Below, in pieces: positions 44,792 through 53,511 of a DNA stretch of 64,000 bases. The position numbers and the translations under genes were made by a program. The DNA comes from Longitalea arenae (GTDB taxonomy: Bacteria; Bacteroidota; Bacteroidia; Chitinophagales; Chitinophagaceae), in NCBI RefSeq assembly GCF_016924755.1, contig NZ_JAFFJX010000002.1:682001-746000 (forward strand), read 5' to 3'. Under the pieces are notes generated by a model. The model saw only the letters and a list, made by a program, of their open reading frames with translations. It was not told the origin of the DNA and searched no databases. Position 1 is the stretch's first letter. Each line of letters begins with the position of its first letter.

Positions 44792-46162
44792 TCAAGCACT
44801 CTGCATTATAGAGGTATAATCTACTTTTCCATTGGGTGTTAGCGGCATGGCAGGAATGTATTTTACCTGCACTACCGTAGGGTGGATGTTCAGCTTTTCT
44901 TTTAATACCTGCTTGATAGTGCTTTCTTCCAGCTGTTCGTTTATATGGGCTACCTGCAAAAATTTGTCGTTAATGCCGGTGCACACAACAGTTTGTCCAC
45001 CCAATCCGTTCTTTAAGATCAACTCCACCTCGTCGAGATTCAGGCGCGAACCAAACAGTTTTATAATGCGTTTGATTCTTCCTGTTATATAATAGTAGCC
45101 ATCTTCATCACAGCGCGCTATATCGCCCGTGTATAATTTATTGGTTTCATGCCAGGTACTCAGGTCGGCCGGACTATTGGCATAACCGCCAAATACATTC
45201 GGGCCAAAGTAAATGAGCTCGCTGGTATCAGCATCGATCTCAAACCGCCCGTTCTTGATGGGTAGCCCAATGGAAGCTGCTTTCGTTAGCAGGGCTTCCT
45301 GGGGAAGAAATGCCATGCGGCCGGCAGCTTCTGTTTGTCCGTATTGAGCTATGAATTGTTTATTGTAAGTGGTGATATACCGAACGATCTCCTGCCGCAA
45401 AGCCTGGTTCAGGATACCGCCTGTTTGGGTCATATACCGCAGGGACGGATGATCCTTTTTGAAAAAACCAATGCGGAGCAGCGCTTCATACACATACGGC
45501 ACGCCGCCAATCGTGCTACATTTGTACCTGGCAAAATCTGTCCAGAACTCAGGCTGCAGAATGTCTTTGTTGGTGCAAACAATAGTACCGGCCGCCATAC
45601 AATTGGTAGTGAATATAGATAAGCCGTACACAAAAATAAGCGGCACATTTAATGGCACCACATCATCACTTTTAACAGGCATGTAATCAAGTATAGAGCA
45701 GGCGTTTTGTACGAGGTTATAGTCGCTTAACTTTACAAATTTGGGTGAACCGGTAGTACCCGAGGTACTTAACAACATTTTTATGTTCGAGTGAATGAGA
45801 TAATCCGCCGGCTTCTTTCGTTTCAATAATTTAATGGAGGCAGAAGCTGCTATGGTGTTGTATCCGTATGCAGCCGGTCTTTCCGGATCATAGATGTAAT
45901 AGGGCGTGTAAAGGTTTTCCAGGTTTTGTTTGAAAGCGGCATGCAGTTGCGTACTTAACAGCACGACCGTGAAACGGCTGTTCAGGAAATTCAGTAATAC
46001 TTCTACTGCTCCGATGCTGTTATCGCTATAAACGAACACCAGTCCCTGCCGGTTGTCGATCGACAGGGATTGATGAAATGACCGTACAGAAACAGCATGC
46101 CCTGTTTGTGCATCAATAAAAAACAGGCCGCTGTTCTTTCGAATGAGCTCGTATAGTGACAT
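44792..46162 (-). CDS. Class I adenylate-forming enzyme (acyl/amino-acid ligase)
   Basis: A 456-residue AMP-forming ligase that would activate a carboxylic acid with ATP and load it onto the carrier protein encoded just upstream. Core motifs are the P-loop-like LLSTSGTTGSPK (130-141), YGQTEAA (274-280), LYTGD (343-347), the hinge GRIKRIIKLFGSRLN (361-375) and the C-terminal catalytic Lys446 in TPNGKVDY. It is shorter than most acyl-CoA ligases, with a compact N-terminal half, as in stand-alone ligases that pair with carrier proteins. It is the last gene of the siderophore operon, 24 bases after the carrier gene. The acid it activates cannot be read from the sequence; a fatty or aryl acid, or an amino acid, are all possible. 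Confidence 0.85.
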   Translation of the reverse strand: MSLYELIRKNSGLFFIDAQTGHAVSVRSFHQSLSIDNRQGLVFVYSDNSIGAVEVLLNFLNSRFTVVLLSTQLHAAFKQNLENLYTPYYIYDPERPAAYGYNTIAASASIKLLKRKKPADYLIHSNIKMLLSTSGTTGSPKFVKLSDYNLVQNACSILDYMPVKSDDVVPLNVPLIFVYGLSIFTTNCMAAGTIVCTNKDILQPEFWTDFARYKCSTIGGVPYVYEALLRIGFFKKDHPSLRYMTQTGGILNQALRQEIVRYITTYNKQFIAQYGQTEAAGRMAFLPQEALLTKAASIGLPIKNGRFEIDADTSELIYFGPNVFGGYANSPADLSTWHETNKLYTGDIARCDEDGYYYITGRIKRIIKLFGSRLNLDEVELILKNGLGGQTVVCTGINDKFLQVAHINEQLEESTIKQVLKEKLNIHPTVVQVKYIPAMPLTPNGKVDYTSIMQSA

Positions 46163-46186
46163 GTTTAATGGTTAATGGTGAAAAGA

Positions 46187-46432
46187 TCAGGCTATTGGTT
46201 CTACATGGTATTTCTTCAATAACTCTTTTATTTTCGGTACACTGCCCATAGTAAGTACATCTTCCATTTCAATGGTGATGCTATAGGCATTTTCCAGTTC
46301 TGTTACCAGTACCAGGTGTGATACCGAATCCCATTCGGGTATGCTCTGGTATTCCAGTTCATCGGTTATCTCATTGGGTGTTATTCCAAATGCTTTGGCG
46401 ATCACTTCCTGTAAATTCGGTTGTGTTTGCAT
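46187..46432 (-). CDS. Acyl carrier protein
   Basis: An 81-residue acyl carrier protein from the ATG at 46432; the frame runs 18 codons further upstream and overlaps the MATE gene, which is less likely to be coding. The phosphopantetheine site is the Ser in PEWDSVSHLVLVTELE, followed by helix III (MEDVLTMGSVPKIKELL). Acidic helices fit an ACP. It sits between the MATE exporter (33 bases upstream) and the adenylating enzyme (24 bases downstream). It probably carries the acyl or aminoacyl group made by that enzyme for use in siderophore assembly. Confidence 0.88.
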   Translation of the reverse strand: MQTQPNLQEVIAKAFGITPNEITDELEYQSIPEWDSVSHLVLVTELENAYSITIEMEDVLTMGSVPKIKELLKKYHVEPIA

Positions 46433-46464
46433 AATAATTGTTTTGTAGATTAATAATGTGGATG

Positions 46465-47892
46465 TTACACTTTTATTTGTTTCCATTTTCCCTGTCTGAA
46501 AATGATAATACAGGCAACTGCCAGCACCAGTTCTGAGATTAGAATGGCTATAAAAATGCCCTTGGGTCCCCAGTTCAATCCAATGCCCAGCAACCAGGCC
46601 AGGGGTAGTTGCGTAATATAAAACATGAGAATGTACAAGAGAGATACCTGCCTAATATTTCCGGCGGCATTCAATGAACGCGAGATCACCATCGTGTAGC
46701 CAAGCAGGATATAAGCCATTGAAATAAACCGGATGTACATTATGCTGTAGCTGATCACTTCCGGCAAACCGGAAAATAACGACACCACCGGCCGCGCTGC
46801 AAAGAACCAGAAAAGGGCTACAGCTGTCAAGAAGCACATATTTACTGAACCGGCTTTCCATACGCTTTGGGCGGCCCGTTCCGGTTGCCTGGCGCCGAGG
46901 TTTTGTCCGGTTAGTACACCCGCTGCATTACCAATACCCCAGGCTGGCATGGTGGCTACAGAAGCGACCCGTTGCGCAATTATATAACCTGCCAAAGCGT
47001 TGGGGCCGAAATGCGACACGATCCTGATCATCAACATCCAGCTGGAAGCCGGGATCATATACTGCAAGGTGCCGCCGCTCGCTTGTTTCACGATCTTTTT
47101 AATGATAGCCGGCACCAATAATAACTGAGCTTTGCCGATAGTGATTATCGTTTTGCCCTGCAATAGGTACCAGGCCTGATAAGCAACACCAGCTACACGT
47201 GCTAAGGCCGTGGCCAGCGCTGCGCCGGTTAAACCCAGGCCGGGCATGGGACCCCAACCAAAGATCAGTAGGGGGCAGAGCAGGATATTAAGGCCGTTCG
47301 AGATCCAGAGTGTGCGCATGGCCAGGGCGGCATCGCCCGATCCCCGGAAGATGCCATTAACTGCGATACGCAGGATAATGAACAGGGTGCTGCCAAACAT
47401 GATCTGGCAAAACAGGCTGCCTTCAGCGATGAGTGTTGGCTGCAAACCCATCCAGTGCAGGATTTCGCGGTAAAACACAACGGAGGCAATACTGATGGGC
47501 AGTGAAACGGCCAAACCGGTATAGATCACCTGCATTGCGGTGAGGCCTGCTGTTTTTGGTTTTTTCTCCCCGATACGCCGCGAAATGATCGAAGATGCCG
47601 AAACACTTAAACCAATGGATACGGAATAAGCAAAACTGATCACTGACTCGGTGGTTCCGGCAATGGAAATGGCATGGGCGCCCAGCCTGCTTATAAAGAA
47701 CAGATTGGCGCAAACAAACAATGATTCCATTACCAGTTCCAGTACCATCGGTACTGCGAGCAATACGATGGCCCGGTTAATGCTGCCTGTGGTAAATTGC
47801 TTTTCCCTCCCTGAAATGGCAAGCTTCAACAGCACCACCATATTGCCGCCGTAAGCAAAGGCCGCTTTAATTCTTTCTTTATAAAATTTCAT
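46465..47892 (-). CDS. MATE-family efflux transporter (probable siderophore exporter)
   Basis: A 475-residue MATE transporter with about 12 membrane helices in two related halves. The start is set at the ATG at 47892; the frame continues 44 codons upstream into the preceding gene and that part is not membrane-like. Family features include GSINRAIVLLAVPMVLELVMESLFVCANLFFISRLGAHA at the start and a matching GTLQYMIPASSWMLMIRI segment in the second half. It lies inside the operon between the second NIS synthetase (13 bases) and the carrier protein. It is the only exporter there, so it probably moves the finished siderophore across the inner membrane. MATE proteins use Na+ or H+. Confidence 0.9.
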   Translation of the reverse strand: MKFYKERIKAAFAYGGNMVVLLKLAISGREKQFTTGSINRAIVLLAVPMVLELVMESLFVCANLFFISRLGAHAISIAGTTESVISFAYSVSIGLSVSASSIISRRIGEKKPKTAGLTAMQVIYTGLAVSLPISIASVVFYREILHWMGLQPTLIAEGSLFCQIMFGSTLFIILRIAVNGIFRGSGDAALAMRTLWISNGLNILLCPLLIFGWGPMPGLGLTGAALATALARVAGVAYQAWYLLQGKTIITIGKAQLLLVPAIIKKIVKQASGGTLQYMIPASSWMLMIRIVSHFGPNALAGYIIAQRVASVATMPAWGIGNAAGVLTGQNLGARQPERAAQSVWKAGSVNMCFLTAVALFWFFAARPVVSLFSGLPEVISYSIMYIRFISMAYILLGYTMVISRSLNAAGNIRQVSLLYILMFYITQLPLAWLLGIGLNWGPKGIFIAILISELVLAVACIIIFRQGKWKQIKV

Positions 47893-47905
47893 ATTACTCC
47901 AAAGC

Positions 47906-49723
47906 TTATGAAGCCACAAGTGCCTGTTGTTTGATGACCGCCAAGGGATTTTGTAAAGTGCCGCCCTTGCGGGGAATGGCAAAGCTGGTCTTTTCTTCAT
48001 ATGCATTGCCCAATAGCCGTACACTGTTGATGTAAAACCGCTTGAACTCCGGTACGAACAGGTTGTATTTTTCGAATTTCCAGGCCAGCGACGGATGGGC
48101 CGACTGGTATTCGAGTATTACTGCAGCTACCAATTGCCAGAACCGGTTTTCATGATAGCCGGAATAGCTATGCAATACATTGCTCAGATAACGAAAGAAT
48201 GCGTCAAAAACGCCCAGCAGAATAAATAAAGGCACATTTTCCTTGTTGGAAGAAGCGATCATTCCTTCTGCGAGATCTTTTGGCAGCGATTCTTTTGCTT
48301 CTTCGGTAAGTACTATATCATCTACGAAATCCTTGATGATGATGCGCACGGGCACATTATCCTTTAATACCAGGATGATATTTTCCCCATGCGGCGTCAC
48401 ACATAATGCATGCTGGTAGTAGATCTGCAGTAATGGCTTCAGGTAGGCCTGCAGATAGGCGAGCAGCCAGTCTTCTATGCTAAGTCCAGCGCTTTTTGCG
48501 AGTTCAGCTACCAGGGAATTCTTATCATCGTCAACATATAACAGCGATGCCATGGTGATAATGCGTTCGCCAGGTTGCAGGTATAACTCAGCGCTTTCGC
48601 GCCAAAGTACTCCGAGGAATTCCTTATACTGGTAAGGCGGATCAACGATGGCGTGATAGTAAGGATGTGAATAGCTAACCGTGGCCACTTCACCCAATAA
48701 TACCAGTCCGAGTTGCTGCAGGTATATATCCTGTTGCAACATTTTCATCACCCAGCTCGTGACACGGGGCGCAATGGCCATTTGTTTGGGTGAAAGCCCC
48801 CTGATATTACCGGTACTTAAAATGGAAATGGCGGTTTTTACGTAATGCTTTTGAGGCTGACTGATATTATAAAAGGTGCGGATGCTTTGTTGGGGCAGGT
48901 AGCTGTCACCCGCTATCCCAAGCGGAATGATCAGGCGGCTGCTTATATCAGCGGCATACTGCATCAGCAGCTTGTTCTGCCATTGCCAGGGATGAACCGG
49001 AATGAATGTATAGTCAGCCGGATCTTCATCATAACTTCCAATGATCGCGTAAAATTCCTGGATGGTTGCTGCGCCCAATTCCCGTTCAAAAAAAGAGGAC
49101 TGCTGAATATGATCCAGGCTGCGGAACGCTGAACGGCTTTTATGGGCGGCTATCCACCAAAGTTGCACAGGCTGCCTGGCTTCCGGAGCATAGCGGATAT
49201 AATCTTCATAATTGAAACCTAGGCGGCTTTTGTTAACGATCACCCAGGGATGGCCGTCCATTTGATGTTCAACGGTCTGGTAATCGGCCTGCGCCAACGC
49301 GCCGGCCTGTAAACGGCCCTCCGTATGCAGATAGGCATCGGCATATAAAGTATGCATCAATTCTTCTAGATAATGCGCCAGGTTGAATGGCCTGATGCCA
49401 AAGGTGTTTTGCAGTTCAACAAAAAACAAAGGGGCGTCTATGGCTGCAGTGGATCTCCCATTTTCATGCCGCTGTATACTGTCGGGATCAATATGCCAGT
49501 AATCGAGCTGGCGGCGATACCCTGAATAAGTATAATGAATAAGCGCGTGGTCAGTTGTTAACTGAAAATGGGTGCGGCCATCGCTTTCCGATGACAGGAT
49601 AACCGGCTGCGCGACCTGTTCGTGCATCAGTTCGGCCAGGCTTTTAGCCAGCAACCGCTTGTTCACTTTTTGCCACACAGCTTTATTTAGCGGGGCTGTG
49701 CCCGGTAATGCTTTAATGATCAT
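47906..49723 (-). CDS. NIS siderophore synthetase, IucA/IucC family
   Basis: A 605-residue NRPS-independent siderophore synthetase from the ATG at 49723 (the frame runs 48 codons further upstream over the monooxygenase gene). These enzymes adenylate a carboxylate, usually citrate or a derivative, and couple it to an amine or hydroxylamine. Visible family motifs are GHPWVIVNKSRLGF, where the other synthetase in this operon has the usual HP pair instead of VI, then PVHPWQWQ, QQSIRTF and a FhuF-like C-terminal region (about 450-590). It is 19 bases after the N-hydroxylase gene. With two NIS enzymes in one operon, stepwise coupling of two arms to a citrate core is likely. Confidence 0.92.
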   Translation of the reverse strand: MIIKALPGTAPLNKAVWQKVNKRLLAKSLAELMHEQVAQPVILSSESDGRTHFQLTTDHALIHYTYSGYRRQLDYWHIDPDSIQRHENGRSTAAIDAPLFFVELQNTFGIRPFNLAHYLEELMHTLYADAYLHTEGRLQAGALAQADYQTVEHQMDGHPWVIVNKSRLGFNYEDYIRYAPEARQPVQLWWIAAHKSRSAFRSLDHIQQSSFFERELGAATIQEFYAIIGSYDEDPADYTFIPVHPWQWQNKLLMQYAADISSRLIIPLGIAGDSYLPQQSIRTFYNISQPQKHYVKTAISILSTGNIRGLSPKQMAIAPRVTSWVMKMLQQDIYLQQLGLVLLGEVATVSYSHPYYHAIVDPPYQYKEFLGVLWRESAELYLQPGERIITMASLLYVDDDKNSLVAELAKSAGLSIEDWLLAYLQAYLKPLLQIYYQHALCVTPHGENIILVLKDNVPVRIIIKDFVDDIVLTEEAKESLPKDLAEGMIASSNKENVPLFILLGVFDAFFRYLSNVLHSYSGYHENRFWQLVAAVILEYQSAHPSLAWKFEKYNLFVPEFKRFYINSVRLLGNAYEEKTSFAIPRKGGTLQNPLAVIKQQALVAS

Positions 49724-49742
49724 GTTGTTTTGTATTCTGCTT

Positions 49743-51065
49743 TCAAATGGTGTTGCTTTCGGCTGCCACCAGTTCTTCCGCTTTTGCCGTTCCGAATGTC
49801 TGGAAAGCAATGCGTTTTTCGATATGGTACACCTGGCGGCCCGTAACCTTATTAATGATGTGTGCATTGCGATAGGCGCCCATGCCCAGGTCGGGTGTTA
49901 CAAAACCATGGGTATGTAATTCGGCGTTCTGAACAAAGATCTCATCGCCATTCACATCGATCGTGTAATCACGCTCCACCTGGAATAAACCATCTTCCCG
50001 CCGGTTAATGCGTTCGGTTATGCCATGCAGAAATGCAGGCTCCCTGTATTTATAGCCGGTTGCCAGCACTACATAACTGGCCTGGCATTGATATGGCTCT
50101 TGTTGGTCGGTTTCAGTGAAGTGGAGGTCATAGCTGTTTCCGTCCTCAGCGGTACTGATCTTTTCCAGCCGCATATTCGATCTGATGTTTACGGGCAGGG
50201 AAATATTGCCGACACTCATTTCATATAACTGGTCAAATATGTCATTGATGAGATCATAATTAATGCCTTTATACAATGGGTTTTGCTTCGACAACAATTT
50301 CTTTCGCCTTTCCTCCGGCAGCTTGTAGAAATAATCTACGTATTCGGGTGATGTTAATTCAAGCGTGAGCTTTGAATATTCCATCGGGTAGAAGCGCGGT
50401 GATCTGGTGAGCCAGCTCAGTTGCAAACCCTGTTCTGTGGCCGGCAACAGATCCTGGAATATTTCGGCAGCACTTTGTCCAGACCCGATAATAGCCACTG
50501 AACCGCTGCCCAACAACTTATTTTTATTAGGCAGGTATTGTGAAGTATGTAAAACCCGTGGTAACTGGTTTCGATCAATAAATGATGGGATATAGGGTTG
50601 TGTACCTGTTCCAAGCACCAGGCGTTCTGCATAGTAAGTTTCAGATTTGCCTGAGCGCCGTACGGTTACTTCATACAGATTGTTCACATGATCGATGGCA
50701 ATCACTTCATGCCCGAAACGGCAATTGGATAATTGTGCTGCTACCCACTGGCAATAGCCATTATATTCTTTGCGAAGGATATTGAAATTCTCCCGGATAT
50801 AAAAAGGATAGATCCTGCCTGTATGTTTACAAAAATTCAGAAAGCTGTATTTGTTGGTAGGATCGGCCAGGGTCACCAGGTCGGCCATAAAAGGCACCTG
50901 CAAGGTAGCGTTGGGCAGCATTAATCCCGGATGCCAGTCAAAAGATTCCGACTGGTCGAAGAATAAAGCGCTTACACCTGCCACTGGTTCTATGAGGGCT
51001 GCCAGGCCCAGGTTGAACGGCCCAATGCCAATACCTATCAGCGAATATGTTTGTTGTGATTTCAT
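49743..51065 (-). CDS. L-lysine/L-ornithine/diamine N-monooxygenase (IucD/SidA family)
   Basis: A 440-residue flavin- and NADPH-dependent N-hydroxylase that converts a primary amine to a hydroxylamine, the precursor of the hydroxamate ligand. The FAD motif GIGIGPFNLGLAAL is at the N-terminus, WHPGLMLP and LPNATLQVPF follow, the NADPH motif is IIGSGQSAAEIF, and VLATGYKYREPAF is near the C-terminus. All are standard for IucD/SidA/AlcA-type enzymes. It lies between the NIS-acyltransferase fusion and the second NIS synthetase, with 22- and 19-base gaps. In this context the substrate is probably a diamine such as cadaverine or hydroxycadaverine. Confidence 0.95.
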   Translation of the reverse strand: MKSQQTYSLIGIGIGPFNLGLAALIEPVAGVSALFFDQSESFDWHPGLMLPNATLQVPFMADLVTLADPTNKYSFLNFCKHTGRIYPFYIRENFNILRKEYNGYCQWVAAQLSNCRFGHEVIAIDHVNNLYEVTVRRSGKSETYYAERLVLGTGTQPYIPSFIDRNQLPRVLHTSQYLPNKNKLLGSGSVAIIGSGQSAAEIFQDLLPATEQGLQLSWLTRSPRFYPMEYSKLTLELTSPEYVDYFYKLPEERRKKLLSKQNPLYKGINYDLINDIFDQLYEMSVGNISLPVNIRSNMRLEKISTAEDGNSYDLHFTETDQQEPYQCQASYVVLATGYKYREPAFLHGITERINRREDGLFQVERDYTIDVNGDEIFVQNAELHTHGFVTPDLGMGAYRNAHIINKVTGRQVYHIEKRIAFQTFGTAKAEELVAAESNTI

Positions 51066-51087
51066 TTACATTTTTTTTGATGGTGCG

Positions 51088-53511
51088 TTAGGCATTAGGC
51101 TTATTTTGAGGAAATTTAGCCCAGTACCATTCGCGGTAACAGAAATTGAGGTTGGCTTTTTTGTGCGGCATTTCTATCACTTTTTCTACTCTAAACCCTA
51201 CATGCAATTTGTTCATCAGTGAAGCCAGCGAATCAACCGAGCCTTCGCCTACCATTTTTCCCACCTGCGGCTGCGCAAAAACGTAATCTACCATACATTG
51301 GGTAGAAGGGGAGACGTATTTCTTTTTGGGATCAACCGCTGCAATATACTGATGCGTACCATAGTCGGTGGGCAGCACATCATAGTATTCGCCTACCAGA
51401 TCACGAACCGCCCAATACACTTCAAAATAAAAACTGGGTTCCCCATTGGCTTCACCGATATATGCATATAACAGATCACCAGGCAACAGCGTGCGGTAAT
51501 ATGTTTCAAGTTTGCCAATCGGCCAGTTCATTTGCCATATCTTAATAGCATGTTCGCGGTGAAACCATTCGTGCAACATGTCCAGGTCGCGGTCGAGGTC
51601 AATAGGCCGGAGGCTAATGGTAACATCTTCCCTGGGGAAATACCGGGTATATAAAATATCCTTCGAGCCGGGCCTGATCAAAGTATCGCTAAAGAAATAT
51701 TTATGTAACGGATTGTAGTAGGAGCGATATACGGCCGGATTGGTGCGTGGCGCACTCGCTTCATCCATATTGTTGATGCTGGTAAGCAGATTTCCTTTGG
51801 TATTTAGTTTGGTGCTGGTAAGGAAATGATTCACCAGTCGGGTATTGTCTGTATCCCTTAACGATGATAACAATTCATAGGTCAGGCGTAGCAGTGTTAG
51901 TTCACTGGCCAGTTGGTTCCTGCCAAATGCACTGATGAGCCCGAATAGGTTGTTCGAAAGCAGGTAATGGTCCCAGTACCGGTACATTCGTTCTTCTGGA
52001 ATAAATGAGCGGCTGTTTTCGCCAAAGTCGGGAATGGCCTTTAATAATTCGTTCACCTTTCCTTCCCGGAAAAAAAAGCCCTGGTTGTCGCGGAAATATA
52101 TTTTTACAGGAAAACCATACTCATCCATTTCCAGCAGAACATTTTGCTGGTGATATTCGCTGCCCAGACCGAAATCATTAAAGATGCCGATCAACGGTTT
52201 TACACAAACCTGCAGGTATCGGGTAAACCAGTCAATCGCCGTTTCCTGTACAGACCGGTTACAACGCCTGGCGGCTTCCTGTATGATCTGCACGATGCGC
52301 GGTGAATCGCCTGTTACGTTATCCTGGCACAGGGCGGCCACCAGTGATACATTCTTTTGGGCATGCTGTCCTTTGAAAACATTGCGGCGCACACTGGTGG
52401 TAAAACCGTCAATGACCGCTCCATTCCAGGTGACCATGATATACGCAGGGTCGGTAATAAATTCCACCCCCGGGTATTGCTGTTTCAACGCGGCGCCCCA
52501 ACTGGTTTTCATTAAACGGGCTGCGTCATGACCGCGGTACAATTCATGCGGATAATTCACCCGATAAGAGTTCGTGATCTTTACATGCAGCGACAGCTTA
52601 TACATCCATTCACTGGCTGCGTGATAAACAGTACGAACCGAAGAAGTAGGCGCATATTCCATCCCGGCTTCACCTAGACTATATAACAATCCTTTCGCCT
52701 GCATTTCCTGAACGGCAGCCTCTTGTAACAGGTATTGCGCTTCCCAGGGATGGGTGGGCACGATCTTGTAATCATAATATTCCCGGATCTTTGTCTTAAC
52801 CGGCTCCACTACATCGCCTGCGAGCAATTCCTGCTTCAGCCAATCACAGGGGCCGGTGGGTTCCGTACTTTTTTCTATCACATGATCTGGATGAATTAAA
52901 AAGTAATATAAGGGAAAGCGCGCCTGCACTTCGGGTGAATAATGCAGCAGGTCGTCAGTTGTAAATCCTTCTCTTGTTTTGGTGAGCGGATGCAGGCTGT
53001 GACCCGTTAAGAGGGATTGTTCCGCTTCGATAAAAGTTTGCCCTGCCTGGTTGATGCGGGGTTGATTGGTTTCAAACCGGTCAAGGAATATCTCCAGGTT
53101 ATCTATGCTGTTCTGCATCAGCAAAGCGGTGCGGCTACCGTCTGCCTCCGGATAGCTGGTTTTTGCATATTGAGTCACCAGCTCCAGAAAGCGGTAGGCA
53201 CTGATCTCATTAATGCAATTCGTTTGCAGCTCTTTTTCTGCCACTGGAAAATAAAACTGGTGATAGCCGGTCTCCGAATAATATTGCAAAGGAATGAATA
53301 CTTCTGATCCAATGGTCGTAAAGTCGATCCGCAGATGATTGGTAAAACCGGTAAACCGGAACCAATCGGCCAGGCACTCATCGTATTTTGGAATGCCTTC
53401 ATACCGGCTCCAATTACCGAACTCCCGGCAAAAACTATTGATGAGCGCCGTATAGTTGATTTGCTCAGCCTTTTGCCGGCATGTGGTGGCGTAACTCATA
53501 ATCTTTTCCAT
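51088..53511 (-). CDS. NIS siderophore synthetase fused to N-acyltransferase
   Basis: An 807-residue bifunctional enzyme. Residues about 1-610 are an IucA/IucC-type NIS synthetase (GHSLHPLTKTREGF at 170-183, PTHPWEAQ at 252-259, SSVRTVYHA at 290-298, a FhuF-like C-terminal part). Residues about 625-800 are an Acetyltransf_8 (IucB/RhbD-type GNAT) domain beginning ISLRPIDLDRDLDMLHEW, with YFEVYWA and GFRVEKVIEM later. The acyltransferase would acylate the N-hydroxylated diamine and the synthetase would then couple it to citrate. The start at 53511 lies inside the end of the decarboxylase gene (47-base overlap); a second ATG at 53499 is also possible. Overlap suggests translational coupling. Confidence 0.92.
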   Translation of the reverse strand: MEKIMSYATTCRQKAEQINYTALINSFCREFGNWSRYEGIPKYDECLADWFRFTGFTNHLRIDFTTIGSEVFIPLQYYSETGYHQFYFPVAEKELQTNCINEISAYRFLELVTQYAKTSYPEADGSRTALLMQNSIDNLEIFLDRFETNQPRINQAGQTFIEAEQSLLTGHSLHPLTKTREGFTTDDLLHYSPEVQARFPLYYFLIHPDHVIEKSTEPTGPCDWLKQELLAGDVVEPVKTKIREYYDYKIVPTHPWEAQYLLQEAAVQEMQAKGLLYSLGEAGMEYAPTSSVRTVYHAASEWMYKLSLHVKITNSYRVNYPHELYRGHDAARLMKTSWGAALKQQYPGVEFITDPAYIMVTWNGAVIDGFTTSVRRNVFKGQHAQKNVSLVAALCQDNVTGDSPRIVQIIQEAARRCNRSVQETAIDWFTRYLQVCVKPLIGIFNDFGLGSEYHQQNVLLEMDEYGFPVKIYFRDNQGFFFREGKVNELLKAIPDFGENSRSFIPEERMYRYWDHYLLSNNLFGLISAFGRNQLASELTLLRLTYELLSSLRDTDNTRLVNHFLTSTKLNTKGNLLTSINNMDEASAPRTNPAVYRSYYNPLHKYFFSDTLIRPGSKDILYTRYFPREDVTISLRPIDLDRDLDMLHEWFHREHAIKIWQMNWPIGKLETYYRTLLPGDLLYAYIGEANGEPSFYFEVYWAVRDLVGEYYDVLPTDYGTHQYIAAVDPKKKYVSPSTQCMVDYVFAQPQVGKMVGEGSVDSLASLMNKLHVGFRVEKVIEMPHKKANLNFCYREWYWAKFPQNKPNA

